A stretch of DNA of 64,000 nucleotides from Fructobacillus papyrifericola. GTDB taxonomy: Bacteria; Bacillota; Bacilli; Lactobacillales; Lactobacillaceae. Shown piece by piece: positions 31,917 through 40,617 of the stretch. The position numbers and the translations under genes were made by a program. Positions within the stretch are counted from its first letter, which is position 1. Each line of letters begins with the position of its first letter. The DNA lies in NCBI RefSeq assembly GCF_018437235.1, contig NZ_JAAMFJ010000001.1, positions 310,001 to 374,000 on the forward strand. The letters are read 5' to 3'. The notes below the pieces were generated by a model. That model saw nothing but the letters and a program-made list of their open reading frames with translations. It searched no databases and was not told where the DNA came from.

Positions 31917-33314
31917 ATGGGAAGTCATAAGAAAATTTTGGCAACGGTGGCTGTGGCAATGGCCGGCGCTGCCTTTATGAATCAAAATCAAGTGAAGGCA
32001 GATGATAATAATCCCCAACCTCAGAGCCAGTCGGTCTTAGATAGGTATGCCAATGAACATGTAACAGGGTATATCTATTCACCTGACGTATCAACGGCTA
32101 ATGGTGGCTACAACTGGTTCGAAAATGGTCAGTTATACACTGGTTTTCGTTATTACATGGGCACTTACTATTGGTTTGTGAACGGTGTTCGTCAAAACGA
32201 GGGCTGGCGTCAAGCCTGGGGCATGACTTATTATACGGATAATGACGGGCGTGCGGTTCAGGGACAGCGTGTTATCGATGGTAAGGTTTACGATTTTGGA
32301 AATGATGGGACTTATTTTAGTCGTCCAGTGAACGGTTATCTTTACGATGGTTCTTCTCAAAATGGTGGTTACCGTTGGTATGAAAATGGTCAGCTGTACA
32401 CGGGATTCCGATACTATGCTGGAACCTACTACTGGTTCGTTGATGGCGTTCGTCAAAACGAGGGCTGGCGTCAGGCCTGGGGGCTCACATACTATACTGA
32501 TCAAGACGGCCGTGCCGTACAAGGTACCCGTGTGATTGATGGAAAAGTCTACGACTTTGGTGAAGATGGGACCTATTATAGCCGACCAGTGAATGGTTAT
32601 GTTTGGGATGGATCACCTGCAAACGGTGGCTACCGCTGGTACGAAAACGGTCAATTGTACACTGGTTTCCGTTACTATGCTGGCACTTACTACTGGTTTG
32701 TTGATGGCGTTCGTCAAAACGCCGGTTGGCGTCAGGCTTGGGGCTTAACTTACTATACGGATGGTGATGGCCGTGCAGTTCAAGGCTCCCAATACATTGA
32801 CGGTCAGTGGTACTTCTTTGGCGATGATGGTTCTTACTACCGCCGTTTTGCAAGTAGTGAAGTGGTCAACTGGTTCTATCGTCATTATGGACAGTTAACA
32901 TATTCCATGTACGGTTCCCGAACGGGAGCTGATGGCACTGCGGATTGTTCTGGTGCCATGGTGCAGGCATTGATGGAGGCCGGTGCTTCCAAGCCGGCTT
33001 ATATTTATAACACGGATTCCATCCATGACTACTTGAAGGCCAATGGCTACTATCTCGTTGCTGAAAATAACAGTAGCGTGAAGAAAAACGCTGGTGACAT
33101 TGTTGTTTGGGGTAAGCAGGGACAATCTGGTGGTGCTGCTGGTCACATTATGGTCATTAACCAAGGTGATGGTGATAACGGTCGTGGAGCACGTGAGATT
33201 TCGGTTGATTACTGGACGAATGGTGGCTACAATTCGGCTGTTTCGGAGCACGACTTTGCCTACTATACGGCTGTTAATGGTTATCCTTATTCATACGTAT
33301 ACCGTCATAACTAA
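31917..33314 (+). CDS. Secreted YG-repeat peptidoglycan amidase (Amidase_5/NlpC-P60-like)
   Basis: 465 residues. A signal peptide (KKILATVAVAMAGAAFMNQNQVKA, cleaved near residue 28) precedes three tandem repeats of about 87 residues starting at GYIYS 51, GYLYD 140 and GYVWD 227. Each repeat carries W-(F/Y)-ENGQLYTGFRYY, TYYWFV-GVRQN-GWRQAWG and TYYTD-DGRAVQG, the aromatic YG type that binds glucans or choline-like wall ligands. The C-terminal domain from about 315 has DCSGAMVQAL (Cys344) and AAGHIMVI (His410), matching phage-type Amidase_5 endopeptidases. It probably cleaves wall peptides outside the cell. Base composition is slightly AT-richer than its neighbours. Confidence 0.85.
   Translation: MGSHKKILATVAVAMAGAAFMNQNQVKADDNNPQPQSQSVLDRYANEHVTGYIYSPDVSTANGGYNWFENGQLYTGFRYYMGTYYWFVNGVRQNEGWRQAWGMTYYTDNDGRAVQGQRVIDGKVYDFGNDGTYFSRPVNGYLYDGSSQNGGYRWYENGQLYTGFRYYAGTYYWFVDGVRQNEGWRQAWGLTYYTDQDGRAVQGTRVIDGKVYDFGEDGTYYSRPVNGYVWDGSPANGGYRWYENGQLYTGFRYYAGTYYWFVDGVRQNAGWRQAWGLTYYTDGDGRAVQGSQYIDGQWYFFGDDGSYYRRFASSEVVNWFYRHYGQLTYSMYGSRTGADGTADCSGAMVQALMEAGASKPAYIYNTDSIHDYLKANGYYLVAENNSSVKKNAGDIVVWGKQGQSGGAAGHIMVINQGDGDNGRGAREISVDYWTNGGYNSAVSEHDFAYYTAVNGYPYSYVYRHN
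32067..32852 (+). repeat. Three tandem 261-267-bp repeats within the YG-repeat protein
   Basis: Units begin near 32067, 32334 and 32595 and encode the near-identical 87-residue modules at residues 51-312. Units 2 and 3 are the closest pair in protein sequence. Confidence 0.85.
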
Positions 33315-33330
33315 ACGGATTATTGAAAAA

Positions 33331-33356
33331 GAGCTGAAGGATTTCAGCCCTTTTTT
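33331..33356 (+). terminator. Intrinsic terminator after the YG-repeat gene
   Basis: GCTGAA / TTCAGC stem followed by CC and TTTTTT. Confidence 0.75.
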
Positions 33357-33357
33357 C

Positions 33358-33386
33358 TTGCCTTTTTTCCCTGAAAATAGCATAAT
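33358..33386 (+). promoter_or_regulatory. Promoter of the T-box-DUF2130-glyQS operon
   Basis: -35 TTGCCT (33358-33363), 17-bp spacer, -10 CATAAT (33381-33386). Predicted start at about 33393. The preceding terminator ends at 33356, so no longer leader is possible from upstream transcription. Confidence 0.7.
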
Positions 33387-33392
33387 ATGGAT

Positions 33393-33546
33393 AAGCAATC
33401 ATTGTCTATGACCCGGTTTGGCACCCGGAGAGAAAATGGTGATAACGAAAGTGTCAGAGCACAGCTCTGGAAATCAGGTGGAACCGCGCGCAAGCGTCCT
33501 GATGTCAAAGAAATTTTGGCATTGGACCGTTTGGCGCGGTTTTTTG
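33393..33546 (+). ncRNA. Compact glycine T-box leader
   Basis: The T-box CAGGTGGAACCGCG is at 33475-33488; its bulge TGGA pairs with a UCCA end, as for tRNA-Gly. The antiterminator is ATCAGG (33473-33478) with CCTGAT (33498-33503). The terminator is AACCGCGC (33482-33489) with GCGCGGTT (33534-33541), then T6. Stem III is CAGAGC / GCTCTG (33455-33469). Upstream only about 60 nt remain for Stem I: a hairpin CCGG / CCGG (33413-33428) whose 8-nt loop holds GGC-A (GGC at 33420-33422, a Gly codon), closed below by ATCATT / GGTGAT. This is far shorter than a canonical Stem I. Confidence 0.8.
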
Positions 33547-33562
33547 TCTTAAAGGAGGGACG

Positions 33563-34969
33563 ATGGCCAAGTTAAAGTACAGCGTGCAATCCGAAACCCT
33601 GCTGGTCTTGCAAGAGCCCGGTAAAGTCGGCGACACTCTGGATTTAAAAGACGAGCAAAAAGTCGATACCGAAACGCTATCAAAAGCCGTGCAAGACAGC
33701 ATTGAGCAGCGCATCAAGGACGAAAAGGCCGCCTGGGAGAAAAGTCAGCAGGCCCTTCTTTCTTCTCAAGTTGAAAAGGAAAAGGAAGCCGCCAAGTTCT
33801 CCGTAGAGCAGGCCAAGCAAGCGGCTAAAGACGAGGCGCAAAAGGAGCGCAACCGTCTTCAAGAAGAACTGCTGCAGTTAAAAGCAGACTTGGCCAGTGC
33901 CAAAAAGCAGCAGGAATCCGAACAGGCTTTGGCCCTGGAACGACAAAAGGCAGACTTGCTGGCCAAGGAGCAGGCCGAAAAAGAGGCCCTTCGCAAGGCA
34001 GCTGAAGAGGAGAAGGCTAAGTTACAACAGAGCCTTCAGGAAAGCAAAGAAAAGGCTTCAAAGGAGCAACAGGGACTCGAACGGCAGTTGCTTGAGTTAA
34101 AGAACCAGGTCCAAAACCAAGACCGGGACCGGCAATTGGCCCTATCAGAAACCAAGGCCGATTACGAGGCCCAGTTAAAAGCCGCCCAGGACCAAGTCGA
34201 ATTCTACAAGGACTTTAAGGCCAAGCAGTCGACCAAGGAAATCGGTGAGTCACTGGAAGTCTACGCCCACCAAGAGTTCGATAAGATTCGGCCCTACGCC
34301 TTTCCAAACGCCTACTTCGAAAAGGACAACGAGGTATCGAAGGAAACCGGTTCGAAGGGGGATTTCATCTTCCGGGATTACCAGGACGGGATCGAATTCA
34401 TTTCCATCATGTTTGACATGAAAAACGAGGCCGATACCACGGAAAAGAAGCATAAAAACAGCGACTTTTTCAAGGAATTGGACAAGGACCGAAAGGAAAA
34501 GGGGACGGAATACGCTGTGCTTGTCTCCTTGCTAGAATCCGACAACGACCTATACAACACGGGGATTGTCCAGGTTCACGAGTACGAGAAAATGTACGTG
34601 ATTCGCCCCCAGTTCTTCGTGCACTTCATTGGGCTTTTGCGAAACGCCGCCCTTGATTCGGTGCAGTACAAGCGTCAGTTGCAAGAAGAGCGGAACCAAA
34701 ATATCGACATTACTAACTTTGAAGAAAACATTAATTCTTTCAAGGACAAGTTCGCCAAGAACTACCAGTCCTATTCAAAGAATTTCCAGGCGGCCATCGA
34801 CGAAATCGACAAGGCCATTAAGCGGATGGAAGAGGTCAAGCGGAAGCTGACAACTTCTGAAAACCAGCTCCGTTTGGCAAACAGTAAGTTAGACGATGTG
34901 TCGGTTAAAAAGCTGACCCGTGGCAATCCAACCATGCAGGCCAAGTTTGACGAATTAAAGAAGGATTAG
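33563..34969 (+). CDS. DUF2130 domain-containing coiled-coil protein
   Basis: 468 residues. A short N-terminal beta-like segment leads to a long coiled coil (about 45-220) rich in Ala, Glu, Gln and Lys. The DUF2130 domain at about 220-360 contains [45 protein letters not shown] and the [15 protein letters not shown] block, and resembles a restriction-nuclease-like fold with D and E-x-K-like spacing. A second coiled coil closes the protein. Function is unknown. It lies between a glycine T-box and glyQ, 12 bases ahead of glyQ, so it should be induced by glycine-tRNA shortage. SD AAAGGAGGG. Confidence 0.85.
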   Translation: MAKLKYSVQSETLLVLQEPGKVGDTLDLKDEQKVDTETLSKAVQDSIEQRIKDEKAAWEKSQQALLSSQVEKEKEAAKFSVEQAKQAAKDEAQKERNRLQEELLQLKADLASAKKQQESEQALALERQKADLLAKEQAEKEALRKAAEEEKAKLQQSLQESKEKASKEQQGLERQLLELKNQVQNQDRDRQLALSETKADYEAQLKAAQDQVEFYKDFKAKQSTKEIGESLEVYAHQEFDKIRPYAFPNAYFEKDNEVSKETGSKGDFIFRDYQDGIEFISIMFDMKNEADTTEKKHKNSDFFKELDKDRKEKGTEYAVLVSLLESDNDLYNTGIVQVHEYEKMYVIRPQFFVHFIGLLRNAALDSVQYKRQLQEERNQNIDITNFEENINSFKDKFAKNYQSYSKNFQAAIDEIDKAIKRMEEVKRKLTTSENQLRLANSKLDDVSVKKLTRGNPTMQAKFDELKKD

Positions 34970-34981
34970 ATTGAGGAAATT

Positions 34982-35929
34982 ATGACAGAGAAGAAACTTT
35001 CACTACAGGACATCATCCTGACTTTGCAAGAATTCTGGGCGGCAAAGGGGGCCAACCTTATGCAAGCCTACGACAACGAAGTCGGTGCCGGAACCCAAAG
35101 TCCCTACACCTTCTTACGTGCCAACGGACCGGAACCATGGGCAGCTGCCTACGTGCAGCCATCCCGTCGTCCGGCCGATGGTCGTTATGGGGATAACCCG
35201 AACCGACTCTTCCAGCACCACCAGTTCCAGGTGGTCATGAAGCCATCGCCCGACAACATCCAAGAACTCTACCTGGCTTCTTTGGAAGCTTTGGGTATCA
35301 AGCCCTTGGAACACGACATTCGCTTTGTCGAAGATAACTGGGAAAACCCTTCCATGGGGGCTGCTGGTATCGGCTGGGAAGTTTGGTTGGACGGAATGGA
35401 AGTGACGCAGTTTACCTACTTCCAACAGGTTGGTGGAATCGAAGTTGATTCCGTGACCTCTGAAATTACCTATGGTTTGGAACGTCTGGCTTCTTATATC
35501 CAAGACGTGCCAACCGTTTATGACCTCGAATGGGGTCACGGCGTGCTCTACGGTGACATCTTCAAGGAACCAGAATACGAACACTCCAAGTATGCCTTTG
35601 AAGAATCCAACCAGGAGATGTTGCTCCGCCACTTCGACGACTACGAAGCCGAAGCCAAGCACAATCTAGAACTCGGACTGGTGCACCCAGCCTACGACTA
35701 CATTCTAAAGTCATCGCACACCTTTAACCTTTTGGACGCCCGCGGAACGGTTTCCGTTACGGAACGCGCCGGCTACCTGCACCGCATCCGTGCCATGGCC
35801 CGTCAGGTATCCAAAGTCTTTATCGAAGAACGAGCAAAGTTGGGCTTCCCACTGTTAAAGGACGAAGCACTGCGCGACAAGTACCTGGGTGAAAAGGGAA
35901 AGTACGCCAAGAAGGAGGAGCAGAACTAA
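34982..35929 (+). CDS. glyQ: Glycyl-tRNA synthetase alpha subunit
   Basis: 315 residues. Class II core of the alpha2-beta2 enzyme: [65 protein letters not shown]-type N-terminus (motif 2 region), [12 protein letters not shown], and [17 protein letters not shown] (motif 3). It activates glycine and attaches it to tRNA-Gly with the beta subunit. Its start follows the DUF2130 gene closely and its stop overlaps glyS by one base, giving coupled subunit synthesis under the upstream T-box. Confidence 0.97.
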   Translation: MTEKKLSLQDIILTLQEFWAAKGANLMQAYDNEVGAGTQSPYTFLRANGPEPWAAAYVQPSRRPADGRYGDNPNRLFQHHQFQVVMKPSPDNIQELYLASLEALGIKPLEHDIRFVEDNWENPSMGAAGIGWEVWLDGMEVTQFTYFQQVGGIEVDSVTSEITYGLERLASYIQDVPTVYDLEWGHGVLYGDIFKEPEYEHSKYAFEESNQEMLLRHFDDYEAEAKHNLELGLVHPAYDYILKSSHTFNLLDARGTVSVTERAGYLHRIRAMARQVSKVFIEERAKLGFPLLKDEALRDKYLGEKGKYAKKEEQN

Positions 35930-37986
35930 TGGCTGATTACATCTTAGAAATTGGATTGGAAGAAATGCCCGCTCACTTGGTGACGGCTTCTGAAAAGCAG
36001 CTGGTCAAGCGTGTGAAGGACTTTTTAGACGAACATCGCTTGGCTGTTCAAGCAATTAAGCCCTTTTCAACGCCCCGTCGCTTGGCCGTGCAATTGACTG
36101 GCCTTGCCGAAGGGTCCGAAGCAGTTTCAGAAATTAAGCGCGGACCGGCCGTTGACCGGGCCAAGGACGATCAGGGAAACTGGTCAAAGGCCGCCCAGGG
36201 CTTTGCTCGGGGTCAGGGCACGACGCCGGATGAACTGACTGAAAAGGACGGATACCTCTGGGCCGAAAAGCAAATTGCTGGTGTGCCCGCTAAGGAAATC
36301 TTGTCAAAGATTGGTGAAGAAGTTGTTGAACAAATGACTTTTACCACCTACATGAAGTGGGGCAACCACTCCTTCCACTACATCCGACCAATTCGCTGGA
36401 TCGTTTCACTCTTGGACGAAGAAGTGGTGCCATTTGAAGTGCTCCACGTCAAAGCCGGACAAACCACTCGGGGTCACCGCTTCCTGTCAACAGCGAACGT
36501 TACGGTTGCCTCTGCCAAAGACTACGAAAAGGCGCTCAACGACGCCTTTGTCTTGGTCGATGCCGACAAGCGCAAGCAATTGATTCAAGACCAGTTGACA
36601 CAAATCGCTCAAAACAACAACTGGCAGCTTGATTTGAATTCGGACATGGCCAAGGACCTCTTGGAAGAGGTTAACAACATCGTTGAGTGGCCAACGGCCT
36701 TTGCCGGAAACTTCGACGAGAAGTACCTGGCTTTGCCAAAGGAAGTCTTGATTACCTCCATGCGTGACCACCAGCGCTTCTTCTTCGTGACAAACGAGGC
36801 AGGGGACTTGCTGCCACACTTCCTGTCCGTTCGAAACGGAAACGCCGACTTTATCGAAAACGTGGCCCGTGGAAATGAAAAAGTCCTCGTGGCCCGCTTG
36901 GAAGACGCGGCCTTCTTCTACAAGGAAGATCAGCAAAAGTCGATTGCCGATTACATGGACCGTGTGAAAAAACTGGTCTTCCACGAAAAGATTGGAACGG
37001 TTTACGAGCACATGCAGCGGGTCCAAGGGCTGTCGGCCCAATTGGCCCAGGCTCTTGGTCTATCGGTTGCCGAACAGGCCGACCTAGCCCGTGCTGCTGA
37101 AATCTACAAGTTCGATTTGATGACCGGCATGGTCGGTGAATTCGACGAATTGCAGGGTGTCATGGGTGAGCACTACGCCAAGTTGATGGGCGAAAACGAT
37201 GCCGTGGCCAAGGCCATCTACGAACACTACCTGCCAACCTCAGCCGATGGTGCGGTTGCTGAGACCAAGGTCGGTGCCGTTTTGGCCATGGCCGACAAGT
37301 TGGATGCGATTGTGACCTTCTTTGCCCACGACATGGCGCCATCAGGGGCCAACGACCCTTACGGTCTCCGTCGTGCCGCAACCGGTGTGGTTCGCACTCT
37401 GGAAGCCTTTGACTGGCACCTGAACCTTTTGGACTTGCTTGCTGCATTCAAGCAGTCTAACGGGGACGTCGCCGACGCCAACCTGGAACAGGTGATCGCC
37501 TTTTTGACCGACCGTGTTCGCAAGCAGGCTTTGGACGCCGGTATCCGCAAGGACATCGTGACGGCCGGAACGGCCAATGTCACGACTGGTGACTTTGTCT
37601 TCATCGAAGACCGGACCAAAGTCCTAGCGGCCCACTCAACGGATGCTGACTTTCGTGAAGTCATGGAATCACTGTCCCGTGTGGCGCGTTTGGCTAAGAA
37701 GGAAGAAGTGGACGCTGTCGTTGATCCAAACCTCCTTCAAAACGATCAGGAAAAGGCCCTTTACGAAGCAACGAAGGACTTGTCTGTCGAAGCACTGGAA
37801 GCAGAAGGGGCTGACGCACTTTACCACGCCTTGGCTGCCCTGCAGGCACCAATCGCTGCCTACTTCGACAACACCATGGTTAACGATGACAACGAAGCGG
37901 TCAAAAACAACCGCTACGCTCAGTTGAACGCCATCAACAAGCTCATCAACGCTCTCGGCAACATCGAGGAAATCGTGATTAAGTAA
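35929..37986 (+). CDS. glyS: Glycyl-tRNA synthetase beta subunit
   Basis: 685 residues, normal length. N-terminal ILEIGLEEMPAHLVTASEKQLV and the B3/4-like and HD-like regions are present (RDHQRFF, NADFIENVARGNEKVLVARLEDAAFFYKEDQ, GVMGEHYA, ANDPYGLRRAATGV). The C-terminal anticodon-binding DALR-like domain ends AINKLINALGNIEEIVIK. It provides most tRNA recognition. The GAGGAGCAG stretch before its ATG is a good SD. A terminator follows, and the AT-rich accessory island begins immediately after. Confidence 0.97.
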   Translation: MADYILEIGLEEMPAHLVTASEKQLVKRVKDFLDEHRLAVQAIKPFSTPRRLAVQLTGLAEGSEAVSEIKRGPAVDRAKDDQGNWSKAAQGFARGQGTTPDELTEKDGYLWAEKQIAGVPAKEILSKIGEEVVEQMTFTTYMKWGNHSFHYIRPIRWIVSLLDEEVVPFEVLHVKAGQTTRGHRFLSTANVTVASAKDYEKALNDAFVLVDADKRKQLIQDQLTQIAQNNNWQLDLNSDMAKDLLEEVNNIVEWPTAFAGNFDEKYLALPKEVLITSMRDHQRFFFVTNEAGDLLPHFLSVRNGNADFIENVARGNEKVLVARLEDAAFFYKEDQQKSIADYMDRVKKLVFHEKIGTVYEHMQRVQGLSAQLAQALGLSVAEQADLARAAEIYKFDLMTGMVGEFDELQGVMGEHYAKLMGENDAVAKAIYEHYLPTSADGAVAETKVGAVLAMADKLDAIVTFFAHDMAPSGANDPYGLRRAATGVVRTLEAFDWHLNLLDLLAAFKQSNGDVADANLEQVIAFLTDRVRKQALDAGIRKDIVTAGTANVTTGDFVFIEDRTKVLAAHSTDADFREVMESLSRVARLAKKEEVDAVVDPNLLQNDQEKALYEATKDLSVEALEAEGADALYHALAALQAPIAAYFDNTMVNDDNEAVKNNRYAQLNAINKLINALGNIEEIVIK

Positions 37987-38000
37987 GTGGACGTATATTA

Positions 38001-38026
38001 AAAGTTGGATAAATTCCAGCTTTTTT
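38001..38026 (+). terminator. Intrinsic terminator after glyS
   Basis: AAGTTGGA / TTCCAGCTT stem with a TAAA-type loop and TTTTTT. Confidence 0.8.
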
Positions 38027-38099
38027 ATTGTAAATTAGATATTAACGATTTTTCTAATAATTATTTTTAAATAGAGAGAATTAAACGGGAATAGAGAGA

Positions 38100-39179
38100 A
38101 TGGTCGACAAGGTTATCGAAAATATCGAATCGGGTCTTACAATTGTTTTAGACTACTTAACGATCGTATGGAATTATATTTTAATTGGTTGGGACAAAAT
38201 TGGATTCAACGTTAATGTAAATACTGATGCTGTGACAAATTTTGAACAAGGAATAATGCATGTTTTAATTTGGATCATTATAGGTGTAGTTATTTACATC
38301 GTTACGCCCCATATTTTTAAATTTTATTATTTTCATAGTAAAAAATTTCTTAAGCATAAACGTGAAGTTAAAAATGCAGTTAGTGATTTCAACAATGTGA
38401 TGAATTATGCTAATAACATGTTTCGACAAAATCAGTTTAACTTTCAAGCAGGTCGGAATCAGTTAGAACGACCCGCTGAGTATATTAATTTGAGCCGTTA
38501 TAATTATGTGCGTAATCATGAGATAAAACCTGATACTCATAGTGTTAATGTAACTTTACCTATTGTTCATAGCGCTTCACTTCAACCAATAAGATATTTA
38601 AGTAAGTATTTTAATATAGAGGCTACTGAATATAACCTTCAGCGAATTGAAGAGGTTGGAGAAAATGTTTCCCGATTAAAGAATGCAATTCAAAATCTAG
38701 AGGACCGAGTCAATTCTATAACCGAGATGGTGAAGCCACCATATCTTATTCAAAAGAAATTTAAGAATGAATTCTTAGAGCAAGTTGGTATTGATTTTCC
38801 ATCTCTTTCTGTTCCTTACGAAAAATATTATTTTAATTATGTTAGTCCTGGAGGAAAAAGTACACAACAAACAGTGATAAGTTTAGATTCAGAACGTATT
38901 GATGAACTTGCTGAATATATTGCCCATAAAATTCGTTTTAAGAAATCTGTCGCAGGACAACGCGCATTGATGTCCAACAAATTACGTGAGAGAATTAAAG
39001 CGCGTGACCTATACACTTGTCAAAATTGTGGTATTTCGACAATGAGTGAACCACACTTGCTTCTCGAAATTGACCATATTGTTCCAGTTTCTAAAGGTGG
39101 AATGACTATGGAAACGAATTTACAGACGTTGTGCTGGAAGTGTAACCGTAGCAAGTCTAATAAAATTTTGAATAGTTGA
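38100..39179 (+). CDS. Membrane-anchored HNH endonuclease-like protein
   Basis: 359 residues. Two hydrophobic stretches are visible at about 12-32 (weaker) and 51-72 (MHVLIWIIIGVVIYIVT), then a basic linker and a mixed region with a coiled-coil-like stretch near 210. An HNH domain ends the protein: paired CQNC near 307-310, EIDHIVPVSKGG near 326-337 (the H of DHI is the catalytic His), NLQTLCWKCNRSKSNK to the end. The topology would place the nuclease in the cytosol. The gene is AT-rich against its neighbours and stands alone between two terminators, suggesting transfer. Role unknown; anti-phage defence is an inference from context. Confidence 0.75.
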   Translation: MVDKVIENIESGLTIVLDYLTIVWNYILIGWDKIGFNVNVNTDAVTNFEQGIMHVLIWIIIGVVIYIVTPHIFKFYYFHSKKFLKHKREVKNAVSDFNNVMNYANNMFRQNQFNFQAGRNQLERPAEYINLSRYNYVRNHEIKPDTHSVNVTLPIVHSASLQPIRYLSKYFNIEATEYNLQRIEEVGENVSRLKNAIQNLEDRVNSITEMVKPPYLIQKKFKNEFLEQVGIDFPSLSVPYEKYYFNYVSPGGKSTQQTVISLDSERIDELAEYIAHKIRFKKSVAGQRALMSNKLRERIKARDLYTCQNCGISTMSEPHLLLEIDHIVPVSKGGMTMETNLQTLCWKCNRSKSNKILNS

Positions 39180-39181
39180 TT

Positions 39182-39210
39182 AAAAGCTCCTCGTTTATGA
39201 GGAGCTTTTT
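39182..39210 (+). terminator. Intrinsic terminator after the HNH gene
   Basis: Perfect stem AAAAGCTCCTC / GAGGAGCTTTTT with a short loop. Confidence 0.9.
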
Positions 39211-39324
39211 ATTGATAAAAATATGGAGCAGGTTTAGCTCCCCGCCAATTTATCTACTTCTTTCATTCTAGAATTCACCATTTGTTATACAATAATTCTA
39301 GAAATGTATAAGAGGAAGCGGAAG

Positions 39325-40527
39325 ATGAACATACACGATACGTTAGAAACAGTATTTGATAATTATTTGGCGGAAAAGGAAAAGCCCTTCAAAGCTAACT
39401 GGTTGGCAGCAACTTTTCGTGAAGGAATTGATGCAGATGGGTTGTCCTTTAGTACTGATAACGTGAAGATATATGGGTCAGGGGGAACAAGCCTATGGGC
39501 AGCAGCCCCTTGGATTGCGATTTGTGATACCGAGATTACAAAATCGGTTCAACGTGGCTTCTTCGTGGTTTATCTTTTCTCTGAAGATATGAAGCGTGTT
39601 TATCTTTCCCTTAACCAAGGATGGACTTTCTGGGAAAAAGAATTTAAAGATGAAACGATTGATATGAGCGCTGAAGCAAAAGCGAAGGCAGTTGCTTCCT
39701 ATTTTCAAAATGAATTATCTATCAGAAATACCGCGCTTCCAATGAAGCTTTCAGCAAATTCCTCGAAGCATAACCTTGCTTTTGGCTATGAGGCAGGAGA
39801 GATCTATAGTATCGAGTATGACGCTAATCAACTCCCTTCAAATACCGAACTGGTGAAAGATCTTGAGTTGATGTGGTCAAAGTTCTTGAATTTGAAAGCA
39901 ATGTTGCAAGACACGAAGGATCTTGAAAAGAGCGCGACCTATATTTTAAATTACCAACGCATCACCTCTTATACTGATAACGCGGAAGAAGCTGAGACAA
40001 TTGCGGACAAGCTGGAGCATGCGTCACTTATTGAAAAGGAGCGTCCTATCCCCCGGAAAAAGTCAAAATCTGCAAAGGGTAGGAAAAACAGGACCGTAAG
40101 AAAGACTGATTATCTAGCAGAACAAGAGAGAAAACAAAAGTTAGGATTGAGTGGGGAAGAGTTAGTCCTTGAGTACGAAAAAGAACGGCTTGCCAATTAT
40201 CCGGATTTACAAAATAAGGTAAAGCGTGTTTCGAAAGAAGGGGACGGGGATGGTTACGACATCTTTTCCTTTAATTTCGACGGTAGTCCGCTCTACATTG
40301 AAGTGAAGACCACGAATAATGAGGCAACTGCTCCATTCTTTATGAGTCAAAATGAGTATGCGTTTGCTTTGGAAAACAAGGAAAACTACGTTATCTATCG
40401 ACTCTATCAGTTCACAGATCTCGCCAAGAAAAATATTGACCAAGTTAAGTTCTACAAAATTCAAGGACAAAATATTGAACAAGAACTCAACCTCATACCA
40501 GCAGCTTATCAAGTGAATTTAAAATAA
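39325..40527 (+). CDS. MrcB_N (DUF3578)-DUF3883 restriction-nuclease-like protein
   Basis: 400 residues from the ATG at 39325, which has GAGGAAG six bases upstream; an in-frame ATG at 39304 lies before the SD. The N-terminal half matches the MrcB-type DNA-recognition domain (SSLWAAAPWIAICDTEITKS-type residues near 60, then FFVVYLFSEDMKRVYLSLNQGW). The C-terminal DUF3883 domain begins near 285 with LGLSGEELVLEYEKERL, then SKEGDGDGYDIFSF, a GSPLYIEVKTTNNEA strand (PD-(D/E)xK-like) and FFMSQNEYAFALE. No McrB GTPase lies between or beside them. It may be a single-chain modification-dependent nuclease; that is inference. The MrcB spelling follows the database name. Confidence 0.78.
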   Translation: MNIHDTLETVFDNYLAEKEKPFKANWLAATFREGIDADGLSFSTDNVKIYGSGGTSLWAAAPWIAICDTEITKSVQRGFFVVYLFSEDMKRVYLSLNQGWTFWEKEFKDETIDMSAEAKAKAVASYFQNELSIRNTALPMKLSANSSKHNLAFGYEAGEIYSIEYDANQLPSNTELVKDLELMWSKFLNLKAMLQDTKDLEKSATYILNYQRITSYTDNAEEAETIADKLEHASLIEKERPIPRKKSKSAKGRKNRTVRKTDYLAEQERKQKLGLSGEELVLEYEKERLANYPDLQNKVKRVSKEGDGDGYDIFSFNFDGSPLYIEVKTTNNEATAPFFMSQNEYAFALENKENYVIYRLYQFTDLAKKNIDQVKFYKIQGQNIEQELNLIPAAYQVNLK

Positions 40528-40535
40528 CTTGTCCT

Positions 40536-40560
40536 AAACGATCGTAAAGGTCGTTTTTTT
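40536..40560 (+). terminator. Intrinsic terminator after the MrcB_N-DUF3883 gene
   Basis: AACGATC / GGTCGTT stem (one G-U) with a GTAAA loop and seven T. Confidence 0.8.
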
Positions 40561-40617
40561 ATTTTAGCGGAAGTATAATGATGGCGGATAAATGATGAAT
40601 GTAAACAAGGGGAATCA

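Noticed and set aside
32133-32522. Minus-strand ORFs across the YG repeats
   Set aside because: They arise from the repeat structure and biased composition on the opposite strand, with no SD or homology.
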